This document shows positions 44,741-57,215 of a stretch of DNA of 64,000 nucleotides, piece after piece (position 1 is the stretch's first letter; each line of letters begins with the position of its first letter). The notes under the pieces are model-generated. The model ran no database searches. It was given only the letters and a program-made list of their open reading frames with translations, and was not told the DNA's origin. The DNA lies in the NCBI GenBank assembly GCA_963662175.1, contig OY759222.1, positions 12,472,222-12,536,221 on the forward strand, read 5' to 3'. The position numbers and the translations under genes are program-made. Source of the stretch: Aradus depressus (lineage: Eukaryota > Arthropoda > Insecta > Hemiptera > Aradidae).

Positions 44741-45524
44741 GTAATAATATATATGCTTTATTTTTTTAAATAATATACATCGTACAAAAGAGATTGTTAT
44801 ATAACAAATTATATAAAAAATGAAAACACTCTTGGTCTACTAACCATCAAATTGACTGACCACAGCTCTTATTGTACATAATATGAGAAAAAATAATTAA
44901 AATTAATAAACATAAATTAACAAAAACAAAAACAGCATAAAATAACATACGTCTCCACAATAACAATATAAATTTGATGATAATACTTGGAGGGTTCAGA
45001 TGTCAGTTGTTCTGAAAGTTTCTGCAGGCTGCACTTTAGAGGAAAAGGACGACCTCATACACTTTTTGTTCCATTGACCCTCTTTGTGTATCCCCAGGCA
45101 AACATTTCTCCACAAATGTATAACAAATCGATCAAGCGAACCAGTATCATTGTGGATTTTTTTGATTGTGTAAATGTTAAAAAAATCAACAATTTATTTT
45201 TATTTTTTACTATAGGCTTAGAAATTAAGAAAAAGTTAATATAATTTATTGCTTATAAGATATGGTACATTTTTTTTCTTTTCAGTTGTTATTTTTTGTG
45301 TTATGGCTTCTACTATTTAAAATTTTCCCTTTTTAACGGTCGTATTTTGTTTTATATAAGTTCTAATTGCTTCCACTATTTCTGTTTCTATTAAAGAGCA
45401 TATCAAAACATAAATAGATATCAAAATAATAAAAATATTCATTAGTTAATATATTGTTTATATTCTATTTCTCCAAGCATGCGCAGTGTTTGTTAGCTCA
45501 ACTTATTTTTATATTTATTTTCAG
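44741..45524 (+). other. boss intron 5
   Basis: A/T-rich, no recognisable repeat apart from a less A/T-rich patch at 44985-45100 without coding signature. It ends in the pyrimidine tract ttatttttatatttattttcag. Confidence 0.5.
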
Positions 45525-47122
45525 AAACGAAGTTTTCCAAGTTGTTAATTGTACTTCCCACAAGATTCGAGAGCCATGCTTTGAGAGATCTCATGAACGA
45601 GACAGCTGATGAAGCAGAACAGAAGGACAAAGTACGAGACCTGACAAAGTCTCCTTCCTCAATACTCCAGATTGAGACAATGAGCGAGACGAGGAACTTG
45701 GTCTCATCACTCAAGACACATCTACAGACATACTGTCCTGTAACAAACAACTGGAGAGTCTGTCCAAATATACCCAGGATATCCTACAATCATCAAAACA
45801 GAAACCCTTTCGACATTCATTCTATTAGTGTCAATTTAAAAGCATTAAACATTGATGTTGACAATTTTGAAAGTGTTGTCCTTATTGAACAAAAAAACAA
45901 AGGTAATTTGCTAAAAATTGGCTCTGTACGAATTTTGAACGGAAAATGGATTTTTAACGTAGATCTTAATTTGACTGATGAGGTAAAATTGTGCCCGACA
46001 AAATGGACAAATGACTCCTCTGCTTTAGACTGTTCAACTTGTTTGAACTACAACCTTCTCTACATGGATATTGAAGATAACATTGAGGGTGCAAGTATTC
46101 TAAGTGCAGTGAGGCTCCGGAGTGAAGCCTGGGTGGCTGCACTTCTTTCTATATCCACAGTTGGTGTGCTTTGCTGTATGGCCATCACTATATTTATTAT
46201 TGTTAGAATTTGTAAGAAAGATATGCTTGAAGGTAATCCAGGATTTTCTTTCCTTCTACTTTTCTCCATAATTTTTATGTACATAGCACTGCTTCCATTT
46301 TCATTTGAAATTGTTGACGACCAGTACAAAGGTATTTTTTGCGGTTTGCGAATTTTCGGCACAAGTCTCAGTTACTCTTTAGTATTTTCTGTAATGTTGT
46401 CCCGAAGTTTAATGTTGGCATCAGCTGATGATGATGGCGGCTTTATGAGTCACATAAATGGTTATTTACAAACTGTATTGTGCTTTTTTATAGCAATTGT
46501 TCAAATTGCTCTTACTATACAATTTTGGACAATTAATTGGTTTTTGCTTAGCAAAGAGCAGTGCAGTTCATTAAGTCGAGGTCCTTTATTTCTTCTATTG
46601 CTTGGTTATGACATGTTTCTGCTTGTTTTAATGTTGTGTGTGTCTCCTTTTATTTTAAATTCCAAGAGAAACTATCGCGAAGGAGCGTTCTTTGCTGTTA
46701 GTAGCGGCCTATGCCTAGCGGTGTGGGTGAGCTGGTCCGCTGGCTACATGCTACTGCCTGGCTGGGAGGACGTATTGGTGTGTGGAGGACTAGTGGCCAC
46801 TGCCACCTCCATCCTGGTGGTTGTGTTCATCCCTCGGACCTATCTGATGCTCACCGGTATCGTCCGGGACCATCTGGTGAGCACCCTGCCCTCTTTAGGT
46901 CACACCACCTCCACCAGTGTCGTGGATGTGAACTACCGGTCCACACAGGCGCTCTACGATTCGGTTACCATCCCGAGGGGGAACTCCAACCCAAACTACT
47001 ACACAGACCGACCCAACACACCCTCCACCTCCAAGCTGGAGGACGATAGGCCCCAGGAGAACCCATATGAGCGCTACTCTCCTTCACCAACCCCACATCC
47101 ACACAACATTACCAGATTCTGA
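45525..47122 (+). CDS. boss: boss-like receptor, exon 6: seven-helix domain and tail
   Basis: One long exon (stop TGA 47120-47122). It encodes the rest of the ectodomain (LLIVLPTRFESHALRDLMNE...), a short Cys-bearing stalk (LDCSTCLNYNLL), then seven hydrophobic helices: WVAALLSISTVGVLCCMAIT, FSFLLLFSIIFMYIALLPFS, IFGTSLSYSLVFSVMLSRSL, LQTVLCFFIAIVQIALTIQF, FLLLLGYDMFLLVLMLCVSP, AFFAVSSGLCLAVWVSWSAG and VATATSILVVVFIPRTYLML. A roughly 90-residue Ser/Thr/Pro-rich tail ends the protein. There is no full nine-Cys domain as in glutamate receptors, which favours the boss/orphan branch. Total protein 777 residues. Alternatives: another insect orphan class C receptor (CG32447 or smog type). In flies Boss acts on R8 and binds Sevenless on R7. 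GC content and codon use change sharply upward after about 46700. Confidence 0.9.
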
Positions 47123-48640
47123 CAGGACATACTTCTTGACTAGAGGAAGTCAACAAACCCTATGAATATCAGAGCTGCTTTGTTCAAGTCAAGCTCTGAT
47201 GTAACGTGAATGATATACGTTTAGTCTTATTAATGTGAAAATGGCTATGTAGTGAGAAGTGATAATTTCACAGAAAATGAAATAAAGAGACAGAACCACT
47301 TCTTAGTTGTTATTATTTCAGGCTAGCCGGCAATTTAAACAATTATAATAAATAAACCAAAAAACCAACAATTGGATTTTATAGTTTATTATTTATTATA
47401 GCTATTCTTATTTTGTTTATTACCCGAATCTGGAACGCGAAGGCTTTGTTTTTCATAATTTTGTACTAATATGTAACATTCTTCCCCTCGGAGAGCTTAA
47501 ACGGCTGGAGCGATTTTAATTACTTATGTGTAATTTGATTCGTCGTAATCTCCCGAGTCATATAGGCCACGTGACATTTACGAAAAAAAAAAAAAAAGAA
47601 GAACGGTGGAAAAATCAGAAGTCCAAAAAACCCATCGAGTAGGGGTATCATATTAAAACGGTTAGAAAGACTAATTCAAAATTATATTTATTGTATACGT
47701 TTTTTAAAATAATTAAAAATAAAGCAGTAAAAAGTGAAAAAGAATATAATATATTATAGCATGGAACATCTGAAAGTAACTAACCTTGGATTTGTTCAAA
47801 AATTATATAGAATATTTGCAAAAACCGTGGTCGGGCGATTTCGTTACATTATAGACAGCATTAAACATGTCGCTCGACCTCATATTTTACAATTCTTCGA
47901 ACATATCCATTGTAAAGTTTATATCGCAGTGGATTGTTCCAACGGTGTTTTGTTGCCTTTAGACAACATGCTATTACAGACTTGTTCACTTTTTACTGTT
48001 TTTGGTTATATTCGCCTTGTTTTTTTGTTTATTTTTATTTTAACAATTTAATTATTTTGTTTTTAAAAGCTTCGTATTAGACGGCCTGTCAAAGTTGGGC
48101 AATACGTAATGAAGATCTTGAGAATAATTTATGAGTGTGAGTACATCTAATCATTACTCATGTTTTTACCTACATATAATCAGCACTCAATTATTTTGAA
48201 TATAAATACTTGTAATCTTACATTACACTGTTTTATTCAATTTTATGAGTACATTTGTGATCAAGTAGGTATTTATTTTACTCAAGTTTTTGAGTGCGGT
48301 TGTACTCAACTAATTTGTACTCTAATAGTTGAGTATTTATTATTCAACATTTTTAGAGCATGGAAATTAAATGCATCTTGTATTCAACTCAGTACAAGAG
48401 TACTCAATTTTTGTACAGTAATTTTTTACTTATTACTCAGAACACCACTTACAAAATGTGATAATAACTTGTTTGCTACCACATTTCCTGTAGAAATTTG
48501 ATCTCTTTTGTTTATTTAAATTTTGATTTCTACAGTAGTTTGCCGAAAATTGCCCTAAAAAAATATTATCAATAATTTAAGACGTGCAATTTTTAAGAAA
48601 GTACACGTATACAACAAAAAAAAATTCAATTAAACGAACT
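47123..48640. other. Downstream flank of boss
   Basis: At 47240-47330 the reverse strand carries gccggctagcctgaaataat, the end of the repeat also seen at 49290 and 28540. A TTTATT-rich 3' UTR is likely in the first hundred bases, but no clear end is visible. Frames of 105 and 113 codons at 47734 and 48160 are A/T-driven and unrecognised. Confidence 0.4.
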
Positions 48641-49330
48641 TTACACTTGGATTCACAAAGAGATACCAATTTTTAATAATTTTAAATAATATTAATTTCT
48701 AATCCAAAGGTTTTTTAAATGATACTACTGGGACAACAGGGAAGATGAATAGAATAGAATTTGAAGAGGACAAATAATTGGGTTATTATCTATATTTACA
48801 TATTTAAATTTAAAAAAAACTTATTTGAACAAACAAAACAAAAATTTACAATGGCACAAAAACATTAAATTAATACTTAAAAAACTATTTCTTTTTTTAT
48901 TTGGGCATATTGAAAAATATATATTATTAATTGTACCTTCTCGACGCCTCTACCACAAAAACCAGACCCCGTCAACTCTTCACTTTAATTCCACCCCAGT
49001 CAACTTTCATCTAATTGTTCAACTTCATTTTTATTTAAAAAAACATATCAAAACACATTGCACCGTTTTAAGAGCTAGCTCACGACTCCATTACATTTTT
49101 ACACTATTTCACAGCTGTTTTTTATATGTTTTCTTGTTTTGTTTCTCAAACACCTTGATATATATATAATATATATATGATATTAGATTATAATAAAAAA
49201 ATTTACTTTTTATTCATAAAATATTCATTAAAAAAATGTTCCGTAGTGTACATCACAGTACTCCTCAACAGGCCCTTTGATGGGGCGACCTCGAAAGCCA
49301 GTTAGCCTGAAATAATAAAAAAACTGAAGG
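48640..49330. repeat. Dispersed repeat with hammerhead-like end
   Basis: Homologous to 29725-30270 and, in part, 15080-15240 (aatccaaaggtttttt, gaatagaatag, caaataattgggtt, cacagctgttttttatatgt). The right end carries tttgatggggcgacctcg followed by aaagccagttagcctgaa, the hammerhead-like core of this family. No protein frame. Confidence 0.55.
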
Positions 49331-52300
49331 AGGTCAGACAACTCTTTATTTTACTTCCATTAATTGTACTTTTTTTTTTATGTTCGAGCGTAATTAATTA
49401 AAGGTCTGAGTGCAAGAACAAGATAATGAATTTGTAAATTATATTTTTTGTCATTCATGTCTTCTCTTCTATCTGTTAACAATTTCATTGTGCACAAGTA
49501 GTTGTAATTTTGATCGTTAGACGGCACTTCTCATCAGTTGATTCCATTTTGATTACCACAGTTTGCCAATAACCAGAATTATACCACAATCGAAATCGAG
49601 AAGTTTCAGGATCAGTATTAAGATGTGTACTGCTAGTCATAAGAAGTCGAACGAGAACAGACAGTAACATAAAGTCAAAATGCAGGCTTGGAAAGCAATA
49701 TCTCCTTTGTTATAGTATGACTGATATCAGAGTTAATATTCATTACATTATGTTAGTAACCAATGTTACATTCGTTCTTCAAAAATGTAATTTATGTATG
49801 ATGAATATTAAAATTTAATATATCAACTGTATCAATTATTCTAATTCGAATCCCTTGAAAATATTGGATTGAAAGAACTTTACCTAACAACGCCATATAC
49901 TTTTCGTAATTGCACTTGTGCAATGAGCATGGAATCATGTGAAAATGTTGAAAATAACATAAAATATCAGAACATTATAGATTTTTGTATTTTGTGATAA
50001 ATAATTAAGCATTTATCATTAATTTTTAATCAATGTATTTTCCACTATTTACTACATTTGTCAATTCCCTTTAAAAAACTCTTTGGGTTTTGATCCGAAA
50101 AACAAACGCCTTTTTTTTCCTCTTTTTATGAATCCGCGTGCCTGTTAGATAGTTCTGGAGACTCCAGGTTATCTGTAGAGGCTATGTTGGGGAGTTTTGG
50201 GTCTCTCATTGTCGTCATGGAATAGAACAACGAGCGTTTTGACCAGAGAAGAATGTTTTTTCTTCCAAGGTTCAAGCTGTTTGCAGTAGACTTCTTTCGT
50301 AATTGTCTGGTTACATTTTAAAAATATATAATGGATAAATAACTCCTTTCTTATCCCAGCCCTAAGCTAGAGAGAAAATTTGTTTTTTCCTTAATCATAA
50401 TAGGATGAAAAAGTGAGTTCCCGTTTCAAACACTGTTTTTACACAAAATAATATAGAGACCAATGTATTGTTCCATTAACCAATTATTCTCAAAACTTTA
50501 CTTTCGATTACATTATTCTGCAACATTTTTGAATTGGTGCAATAAACAAATAAACAAACTATTTCATTGTCCGAATATATTTTTGCGATCTGTATCGATA
50601 TAGTTGAAAGCTAATGAAATAAAAACAAAGAACTTTTTAACTTTTAAATAGTCTAATAACGCAAAAAAATATTCATAAAGTATACCGATTTAATCTAACG
50701 TCATCGTCAGCACAAAGTTCAAAACTGACATTTAAGTTTGCTAGGTTGTCATATTTATTGAGCTGAGTTTACGAAGCTCTTTCTTAGGCGACTCATGTAT
50801 TTCGTTGTACTCGTACTCCTCCTAAACCCCTTTACCGATCACATTTAAATTGGCCACGATGCTAATGGACACGGTGACAATGGTTTACTACTAAAAAAAT
50901 CTGAAATCTACCACGGAGGAATAATCACCGAAAAACGAAATCCACATTGAAATCAATCGAGAGACAAAATTCTCGCCCAGGCGAAGCCCTTTACGGTTTA
51001 CCATCGGACACCACTTTTTTTGAGCCGTTTTTTTCAGTGTTCTAACGTAATAACTTCTACTTTTTTTTCGATAAAAATATTCTTCAACATACAAAGAACA
51101 CATAGTAAAAAGAATTTTGTGCAAAAACAGCTGTTGTCTACAAAAAGGCTAGACAAAATCCATTGAAATCTATTTAAAGTATTAATATATTCATATTAAT
51201 ACTTTAATATCAGTTCCGGTAAAATTGCGCAAACTTGAAAACCCTACGGTCCCATCCAGTGATCACAAACCGGTTCAAATGCACTACTTGTATGTTAACC
51301 GACCACATTAACAGTCTGATTCAATAAATTTAGACTGACTCAGCTCAGTTTTTGCAGAATGCATTGCACACCTAGTACAATCCTCAGGTTCTGAGATTAC
51401 CTTGTCCTCTATGGACGTCCATGGGGATGTGGAAAGTCCTACCTTAACATTTTATTTTATTATATCATTGACAATTAAAATATTTTCAAAACGGACTTCT
51501 ACCCTCAATACTTCCCTAGGGGACAGGGTGTCACAGTCTTAGGTTACCTGAGGATTGTATAAATATGACAACCTACCAAATTTAATGTCACTTTTGACCT
51601 TTATGCTGACGATGACGTAAACCGAAACCGGAACACATTATGTATATATATATATTTGTGTGGAATTAGACAATGTAAAAGTTAAACAGATTCTATGTTT
51701 CTATGATTCTGATTTTTACAACTTTGTGTGGACATTGATTTCTTCACTTAAGAGACCTGATAACGGAAATTTTTTCTAACCCCAGTCTGGATATCCTAGA
51801 ATCTCCGAATGAAATTTGAAAGAACCAACTTTCAAAATAAATTCGCCAACGTACACCATTTTGAATAGATTTTTCATTCTACTGTACAAGAACCCAGGTA
51901 TGCAAGAAGAAAAAGCAAAGGATTTGTATATAATGTTTATTTTACTATTTCATATTATATGTTATAACATTTTAGTTTTTCAATTAATGTGTATAATTAA
52001 ACCGCTAATATTTATTCTGTATTATTGATAATAATATTTTGTTCACTAACTACAAAAATGTATCAAAATGAAATTCTTCTCGAAAAAAAAAAAAAAAATT
52101 AAAAGTAGGCCGTTAAAATTAGATCAAGTATAACATCTACACAAAAATATGTTAAAAAATTCAAAAAAGGCATATAATTAATACAAACTACTTCATACTA
52201 TATACAATATTGAAAGATAAAAAAAAAATCATTAATAATATTACAACTATCTTACACTTTACAATTTATTTTATTAACAACTACAAAACTGGCAACGCAT

Positions 52301-52640
52301 ACTAAAAAATTTCGCCACTGAAAAAAATATTTATAAGTGAATTACAAGTTATAGTAAATTAATTGAAGAATAATAGTAAATATTATGAATATCGGTCATT
52401 CTATGTCTATTGCGCTACTCTTCTAATTTTAATTGTTTGGATTTTGTTCAAACTTCATTTTATATTTAATAAAAGTAACTGTAATGAGAATCCCCAAATA
52501 TTTGTTAATTTTAACGTAACTGATATTAAACATGGCTCGTGAAATTATCTTAAAGTGGAGACAAGCTCCATTAATACATACATAAACCTCCACAATGGCC
52601 GAATTATATATTTGGGTAAATACATGTATGTTTAAGATAA
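49331..52640. other. No gene seen; one wide inverted pair
   Basis: The reverse strand of 50690-50760 (gtgctgacgatgacgtta) and the plus strand at 51560-51640 (atgctgacgatgacgtaaac then cgaaaccgg) are inverse copies 0.9 kb apart; they share atatgacaacctaNcaaa. They look like the two ends of a foldback element with hammerhead-like cores. Nothing coding recognised. Confidence 0.45.
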
Positions 52641-52739
52641 CTGCAAGAATTTCATGTAAAGAAACTCATATTTTCATTCTGGGGAAATTCTGCATTAATG
52701 TATAATATATTTATGGCATCACTTCCCCCATTTATTTGT

Positions 52740-53010
52740 TTCCATTTTAGAACATAGAAATTACAAAAGTTTCGGGAAATACTCCCATCATCCATAATAT
52801 ATCTGTTCTTTACGTTAACAATTCCTTCTGTCAACCAGAATCTTCCTTTTATAGAACATATTTATTGATTATTACACTCAACAGTTGACTTAATATTTGA
52901 ATATAGAAGTCGACTCAATAAATATGTTCTATAAAAGTAAGATTCTGATTGACAGAAGGAATGTTAACATAAAAAACAGATAAATTATAGATACTGATGA
53001 TGGGACTGCT
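52740..53010. repeat. Foldback with hammerhead-like cores
   Basis: Left arm (reverse strand ggatgatgggagtatttccc then gaaac) and right arm (ctgatgatgggactgcttcc) are inverse over about 100 bp, including tctgttNtttacgttaacaN, ttccttctgtcaa and ttttatagaacatatttatt. The spacer is about 30 bp. Confidence 0.75.
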
Positions 53011-54395
53011 TCCAATGGAAATGGTCAATGGTCTGAAATTGCTTTACTTCTCCCATTTATTTTTTTAAAAAGCAAAAAAATTAATGGGAGAAGCGATGCT
53101 GTGATAAATATATTACGTATATACCAAGAAACTCATTACTAAATAAACATTCACAATTAATAATAATAATAATAAATATTATTTTAATATTATTAATTTT
53201 TTTCTCTTTAAAAGCAAGGTATTCAAGAGTTGATCAGTGACAGTTATATAAATAATAAAATGAAAAATGGCTGCCCTATGACACTACACCAATTTAATTG
53301 GCAAAAAATATAGTTGGTGAGGGCCGATGTGTTGGGTCATTTTCCAGATCAACTTCATGATGGAGTACAGATAACACATAACAAACGAATTGTCCGGAAG
53401 TCGCATTTTTTGTCTGTTATAAAAATTCAATAACTTTCACAGTGAATATAACAGCAAAGCAGTTATTTGATAATTAATACTAAAATGTTGATAATATAAT
53501 AACTCAGATGCATTTAGATTATCTTAATTTTTAGTAGAAACTAGTAGTCTTTTTTACATTACATCCGCTCTAAGCCCATAAACAGCTCACTATCCAAACT
53601 CTTTTTGGGAGAATAAAACGATAAATAAAATTTTAATTTTAACCAAGTTTAAAAAAAAAAAAAAAAGTTTGGGAATGTCAATTTTAAGAACTAAAATAAT
53701 CTGATTGCGAAAAACTACAACAGAATGTTCAAAACCACTTAAACCTAGTGAATTATTGTTGAATTAATTATATATTATTATCAACTTTTATAGGAGAACG
53801 TTAAGAATAGTGGATTAAGAAGAAGTAGTGACTGTAGGACCACTTATAAAATGGGCACGCCTATATCTAGACTCAATCGCAATGAAATTAAGAAATATAC
53901 TATAATAGTTTGAACAAAATCTAATCTTAAAAAAATAGATGGCCAACTTGACATAGACTGATCCATACTCTTTGACAGTTGAAATGTAGTATGGGTTAAA
54001 CTGTAGGTTCTGATATCAAAAAAGAAATAGAAACCATCTTTTTCAAAAAATATAAGAATTTGAATAGGAGAATACAAAAATATTTACTAAATTCAAAAGC
54101 AAACATTTCGCATTACAAGATGTCTAAATCAAGAAATAATGTAGGCTTATTTTCATGAAATTGGAAGATGGGTGAATAATATATAATGCAATTAATAAAG
54201 TTTACACATAAAAAAATTGTGTCTATATATTTATTACAGAATTCTGTGATTCTAAAGCAAAACTGGTATACTTCAGTCAAATCCGGATGTTAAAAACATA
54301 ACCTAAAAGGTTATGTACTTTAATTTGGAAAAACTGCATTAGTTATTGGTACTTTTTTCGCAGAGGTATTGTGAAACACTTAATAAAAAATGTAT
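53011..54395. other. No gene seen
   Basis: A/T-rich, with a (TAA)n stretch at 53158-53175 and an A-run at 53651-53666. Nothing recognised. Confidence 0.5.
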
Positions 54396-54399
54396 AGAA

Positions 54400-54625
54400 A
54401 AACGAATGTTTTTAAAAATAAATATTGTCTATTTCACAAGTTATATAAATTATATGGGAGTACTTTCGGTATTGCTACCTTCTTCAGCCACGACTTAACA
54501 AATACCTCCAGTAGTGGCTGAAGATGGTAGCAATTTCGAAAATACTCCCATATAATTTATATAACTTGTGAAATGGACAATATTTATTTTTAAAAACATT
54601 CGTTTTTCTATATATTTTTTTGCAT
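54400..54625. repeat. Foldback with 105-bp arms
   Basis: Left arm 54395-54500 and right arm 54517-54622 are inverse copies (cacaagttatataaattata, tgggagtactttcgg against its inverse). The right arm reads ctgaagatggtagcaatttcg and aaaatactccca, a hammerhead-like layout. The spacer is about 20 bp. Confidence 0.82.
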
Positions 54626-55347
54626 TAGTTATTGATGTCGAATAAAAAATTCTAAACTTGTATCAACTAACTAAAGATCAGTGTAAACAACTTAAGTAGC
54701 TGCACCCTGAATTCACAGAATCTTTGAGAACACTAGAATAAGTCAACATGCGCTAATAAGTCACATTATAGATATTTTATTTGAATTAATAATAGTTATT
54801 ACTAGATAAAATACTAGTTATTGCTACTTTTTGATAAGGCAACACTGATAAGACAAAAATCTTTCAAAACTTCTCAGTCAGAACTGTTGAAAAGTAGCGT
54901 TTTACTCGAAACAGAAAGTCTCACTATTTATTATTATTATTATATATTTGCAATCTTAAGGCTCCTTCACATCGAATATTCTTAAATGTCCAAAAAACTA
55001 AGTATAAGACAAATTATATCAAGGTAATCCAGAATATTACAAATCAAACTGATATTTGTGAGAACAAAATAAGAAAAGTGAAGCACTAATAAACATATAA
55101 TCCGGAAAAGCTTTGTTCGAATATTTTTTTTAATATAATTTATAAAAAGTGTTTTTTACGCGACGTATCAAAAAATATTATTTGGCCAAAGGTATAGAGC
55201 AGTAAATTGTCAACAAAAAACTGCACCCTGTCAAGCCTTTACTATGTTCAATGCTACTCAAGATAATTGAAGAAAAGAATAAACATTAGTATTTTTTTTA
55301 AATCTATATTTCTTATATGGATTCACTAATTTAGTAAGCGCTAAAAA

Positions 55348-55503
55348 CTCTTTCATCCGATCTGGAATGTTTCCGAACCGTACTCCAGAACAGGGCGGAT
55401 AGTGAGGTGTCTTTTAGTCTCAAGTAATCTCTGAAGTAGAGATGTTATCCGAAAGGATTACTTTTTTTTTACTTCAGCAGACAAGCAATAATAAAATTCT
55501 CAA
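55348..55503 (-). pseudogene. Duplicated partial copy of the exon at 56299-56545
   Basis: About 155 bp nearly identical to 56469-56631. On the minus strand it has a better acceptor (acatctctacttcag) and reads DYLRLKDTSLSALFWSTVRK then HSRSDER, after which similarity stops at ctctttcatc. It is a partial duplication 1.1 kb from the longer copy and ends mid-exon. Confidence 0.55.
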
Positions 55504-56298
55504 ATCTCAAATGAGTGTTTCCTTGATCAGAATTTAATATTATTATTAGCTTCAATCGTCCAACTCATGCGTTTTCTTCAAATGTCTTGCACACCTTCAA
55601 TTCGGAAAAAAAAGTTTTGTATGAGTTGAGGTTTTCGTAAGAAATTTACAGCGATACAACGTTTTCTGTGTAATATTTTTTGATCATCAGACGCATATGA
55701 AAAGAAATATTTTTCAAATGTATAAAAAAAAAGTAACTCATTTTTGGAAATTATTTATTGATCAGGCGTGTTTGTTGGCATTTTTTTATCTTATTTTAAC
55801 CTCAAATCAATTACACTGAAATTAGAAACATTCTGAATCACCATGCATTTATAGTTTTGATAATAAATGTAATTAATAATTGTATATACATAAATACATG
55901 CTAGGTAAAAACGAAATACAAGTCACGAGATCACTATAATAAAAACACAATTAAGAAGCCAGGGTTTAAAACCACAAACATAAATCAAACCAATCAATCT
56001 TATATTTTTTATTCATTTGTTATATACTTTTTTTTTTTTTGAGGGGTAAAAACAAAAATATAATTTGACACAAAATCAAAACATATGTAAATATGAATCT
56101 TAAAATATAATTAAATAGGGTTCCTTCTTTTTGTAATACAGTTTAAAATGCTGAGCTCAAATAAAAAACAAAATGTCAAACACAATGCTAGAAAAAATAT
56201 AATTGGAGTTTTCTGATGTATAAATATATTAGAATGTCACACATTCAGAAGTACTCTGTCCTAACTTTTAGTTGTAATAATCTACAAAAAATACTCAC

Positions 56299-56545
56299 AA
56301 ACAATAAGTAATTTGAGTGGGAGGTACAGACTCTTGCGCACACATTCTACCTCCAACATTAGTTTTCTAGTCATCTCCTCAACTTCCAACACTACCTCGT
56401 CCGGTTCCTTTGACAGGGCACGTACCTCCTGGTTTGTCTGGTAAGGGATCTTCCTTTCAACCAGGAGGTCTCTTTCATCCGATCTGGAATGTTTCCGAAC
56501 CGTACTCCAGAACAGGGCGGATAGTGAGGTGTCTTTTAGTCACAA
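56299..56545 (-). CDS. Candidate coding exon, unknown protein
   Basis: The minus strand is open for about 80 codons: LKDTSLSALFWSTVRKHSRS, DERDLLVERKIPYQTNQEVR, ALSKEPDEVVLEVEEMTRKL, MLEVECVRKSLYLPLKLLIV, then a consensus donor GTGAGT (plus 56293-56298). GC content is far above the flanks, and the acidic-basic helical pattern looks like a genuine protein. Upstream, an in-frame TGA lies at plus 56540-56542, so the exon must begin after it (an AG at about 56533 is available) or this copy is dead. The protein is not recognised. It lies between the boss and fem-1 genes, on the fem-1 strand. Confidence 0.45.
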
Positions 56546-56959
56546 GTACTCTCAGGAGTGGAGATGTTGTCCGAAAAGATTACTTTTTTTTTTTACTTCA
56601 GCAGATAAGCAAAAAATAAAATTCTCAACAAATTTATTTTGGAGTGAAGTGCTTCATAGGCAAAACCACTAACGCCAAAAATCATTCTGATCTATTTAAG
56701 ATACCAAATGGAAGGAGAAATTATAGAAAACAAACAAACAATATAATAAGATTTTCAAGAGGTAATTGCGGTCCAAAGAGTTGTTGACTCAGATCCTTTT
56801 AGCAAAATGTAACAAGTAAAACCTGCATTTAAAAAAATAAGATTCCCTTCTTAGATCCACAAAAAAATAAGACTCCTAAGATCCACAAAAAACATTATTT
56901 AAATATAAGATATTTATCACAGCTACATTTCTATTTTTTTTTTTTTTTTTTTTAAACCT

Positions 56960-57215
56960 AATAATTATAATGACGGTTCGGGAAGTACTCTCATCATTAG
57001 TATACATAAATTATTTGTTTTTTATCATGTCAAAGTTTTCATTTTACAGAATGTATTTATTAAGTCGACCTGTATGTGTAAACTGAAAGTCGACTAACAT
57101 AGAGGTCGACTCAATAAATATGTTCTTAAAAAAAAAAAAAAAAAAACTGACATGATAAAGAACAAATAAATTATATATACTTCCCGAAACGTCTGTAATT
57201 GCTAGGATTTAAAAA
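56960..57215. repeat. Foldback with hammerhead-like cores
   Basis: Left arm reverse strand: ctaatgatgagagtacttcc then cgaaccgtc; right arm: acttcccgaaacgtctgtaa. The arms share the inverse words taaattatttgttNttta and gtcgacttaataaat; the centre has gtcgac words and an A-run at 57128-57145. Same family as 41036 and 52740. Confidence 0.65.

Noticed and set aside
47734..48501. Two frames of about 110 codons downstream of boss
   Set aside because: Rich in Phe, Ile and Leu as expected from random A/T-rich sequence; no motif.
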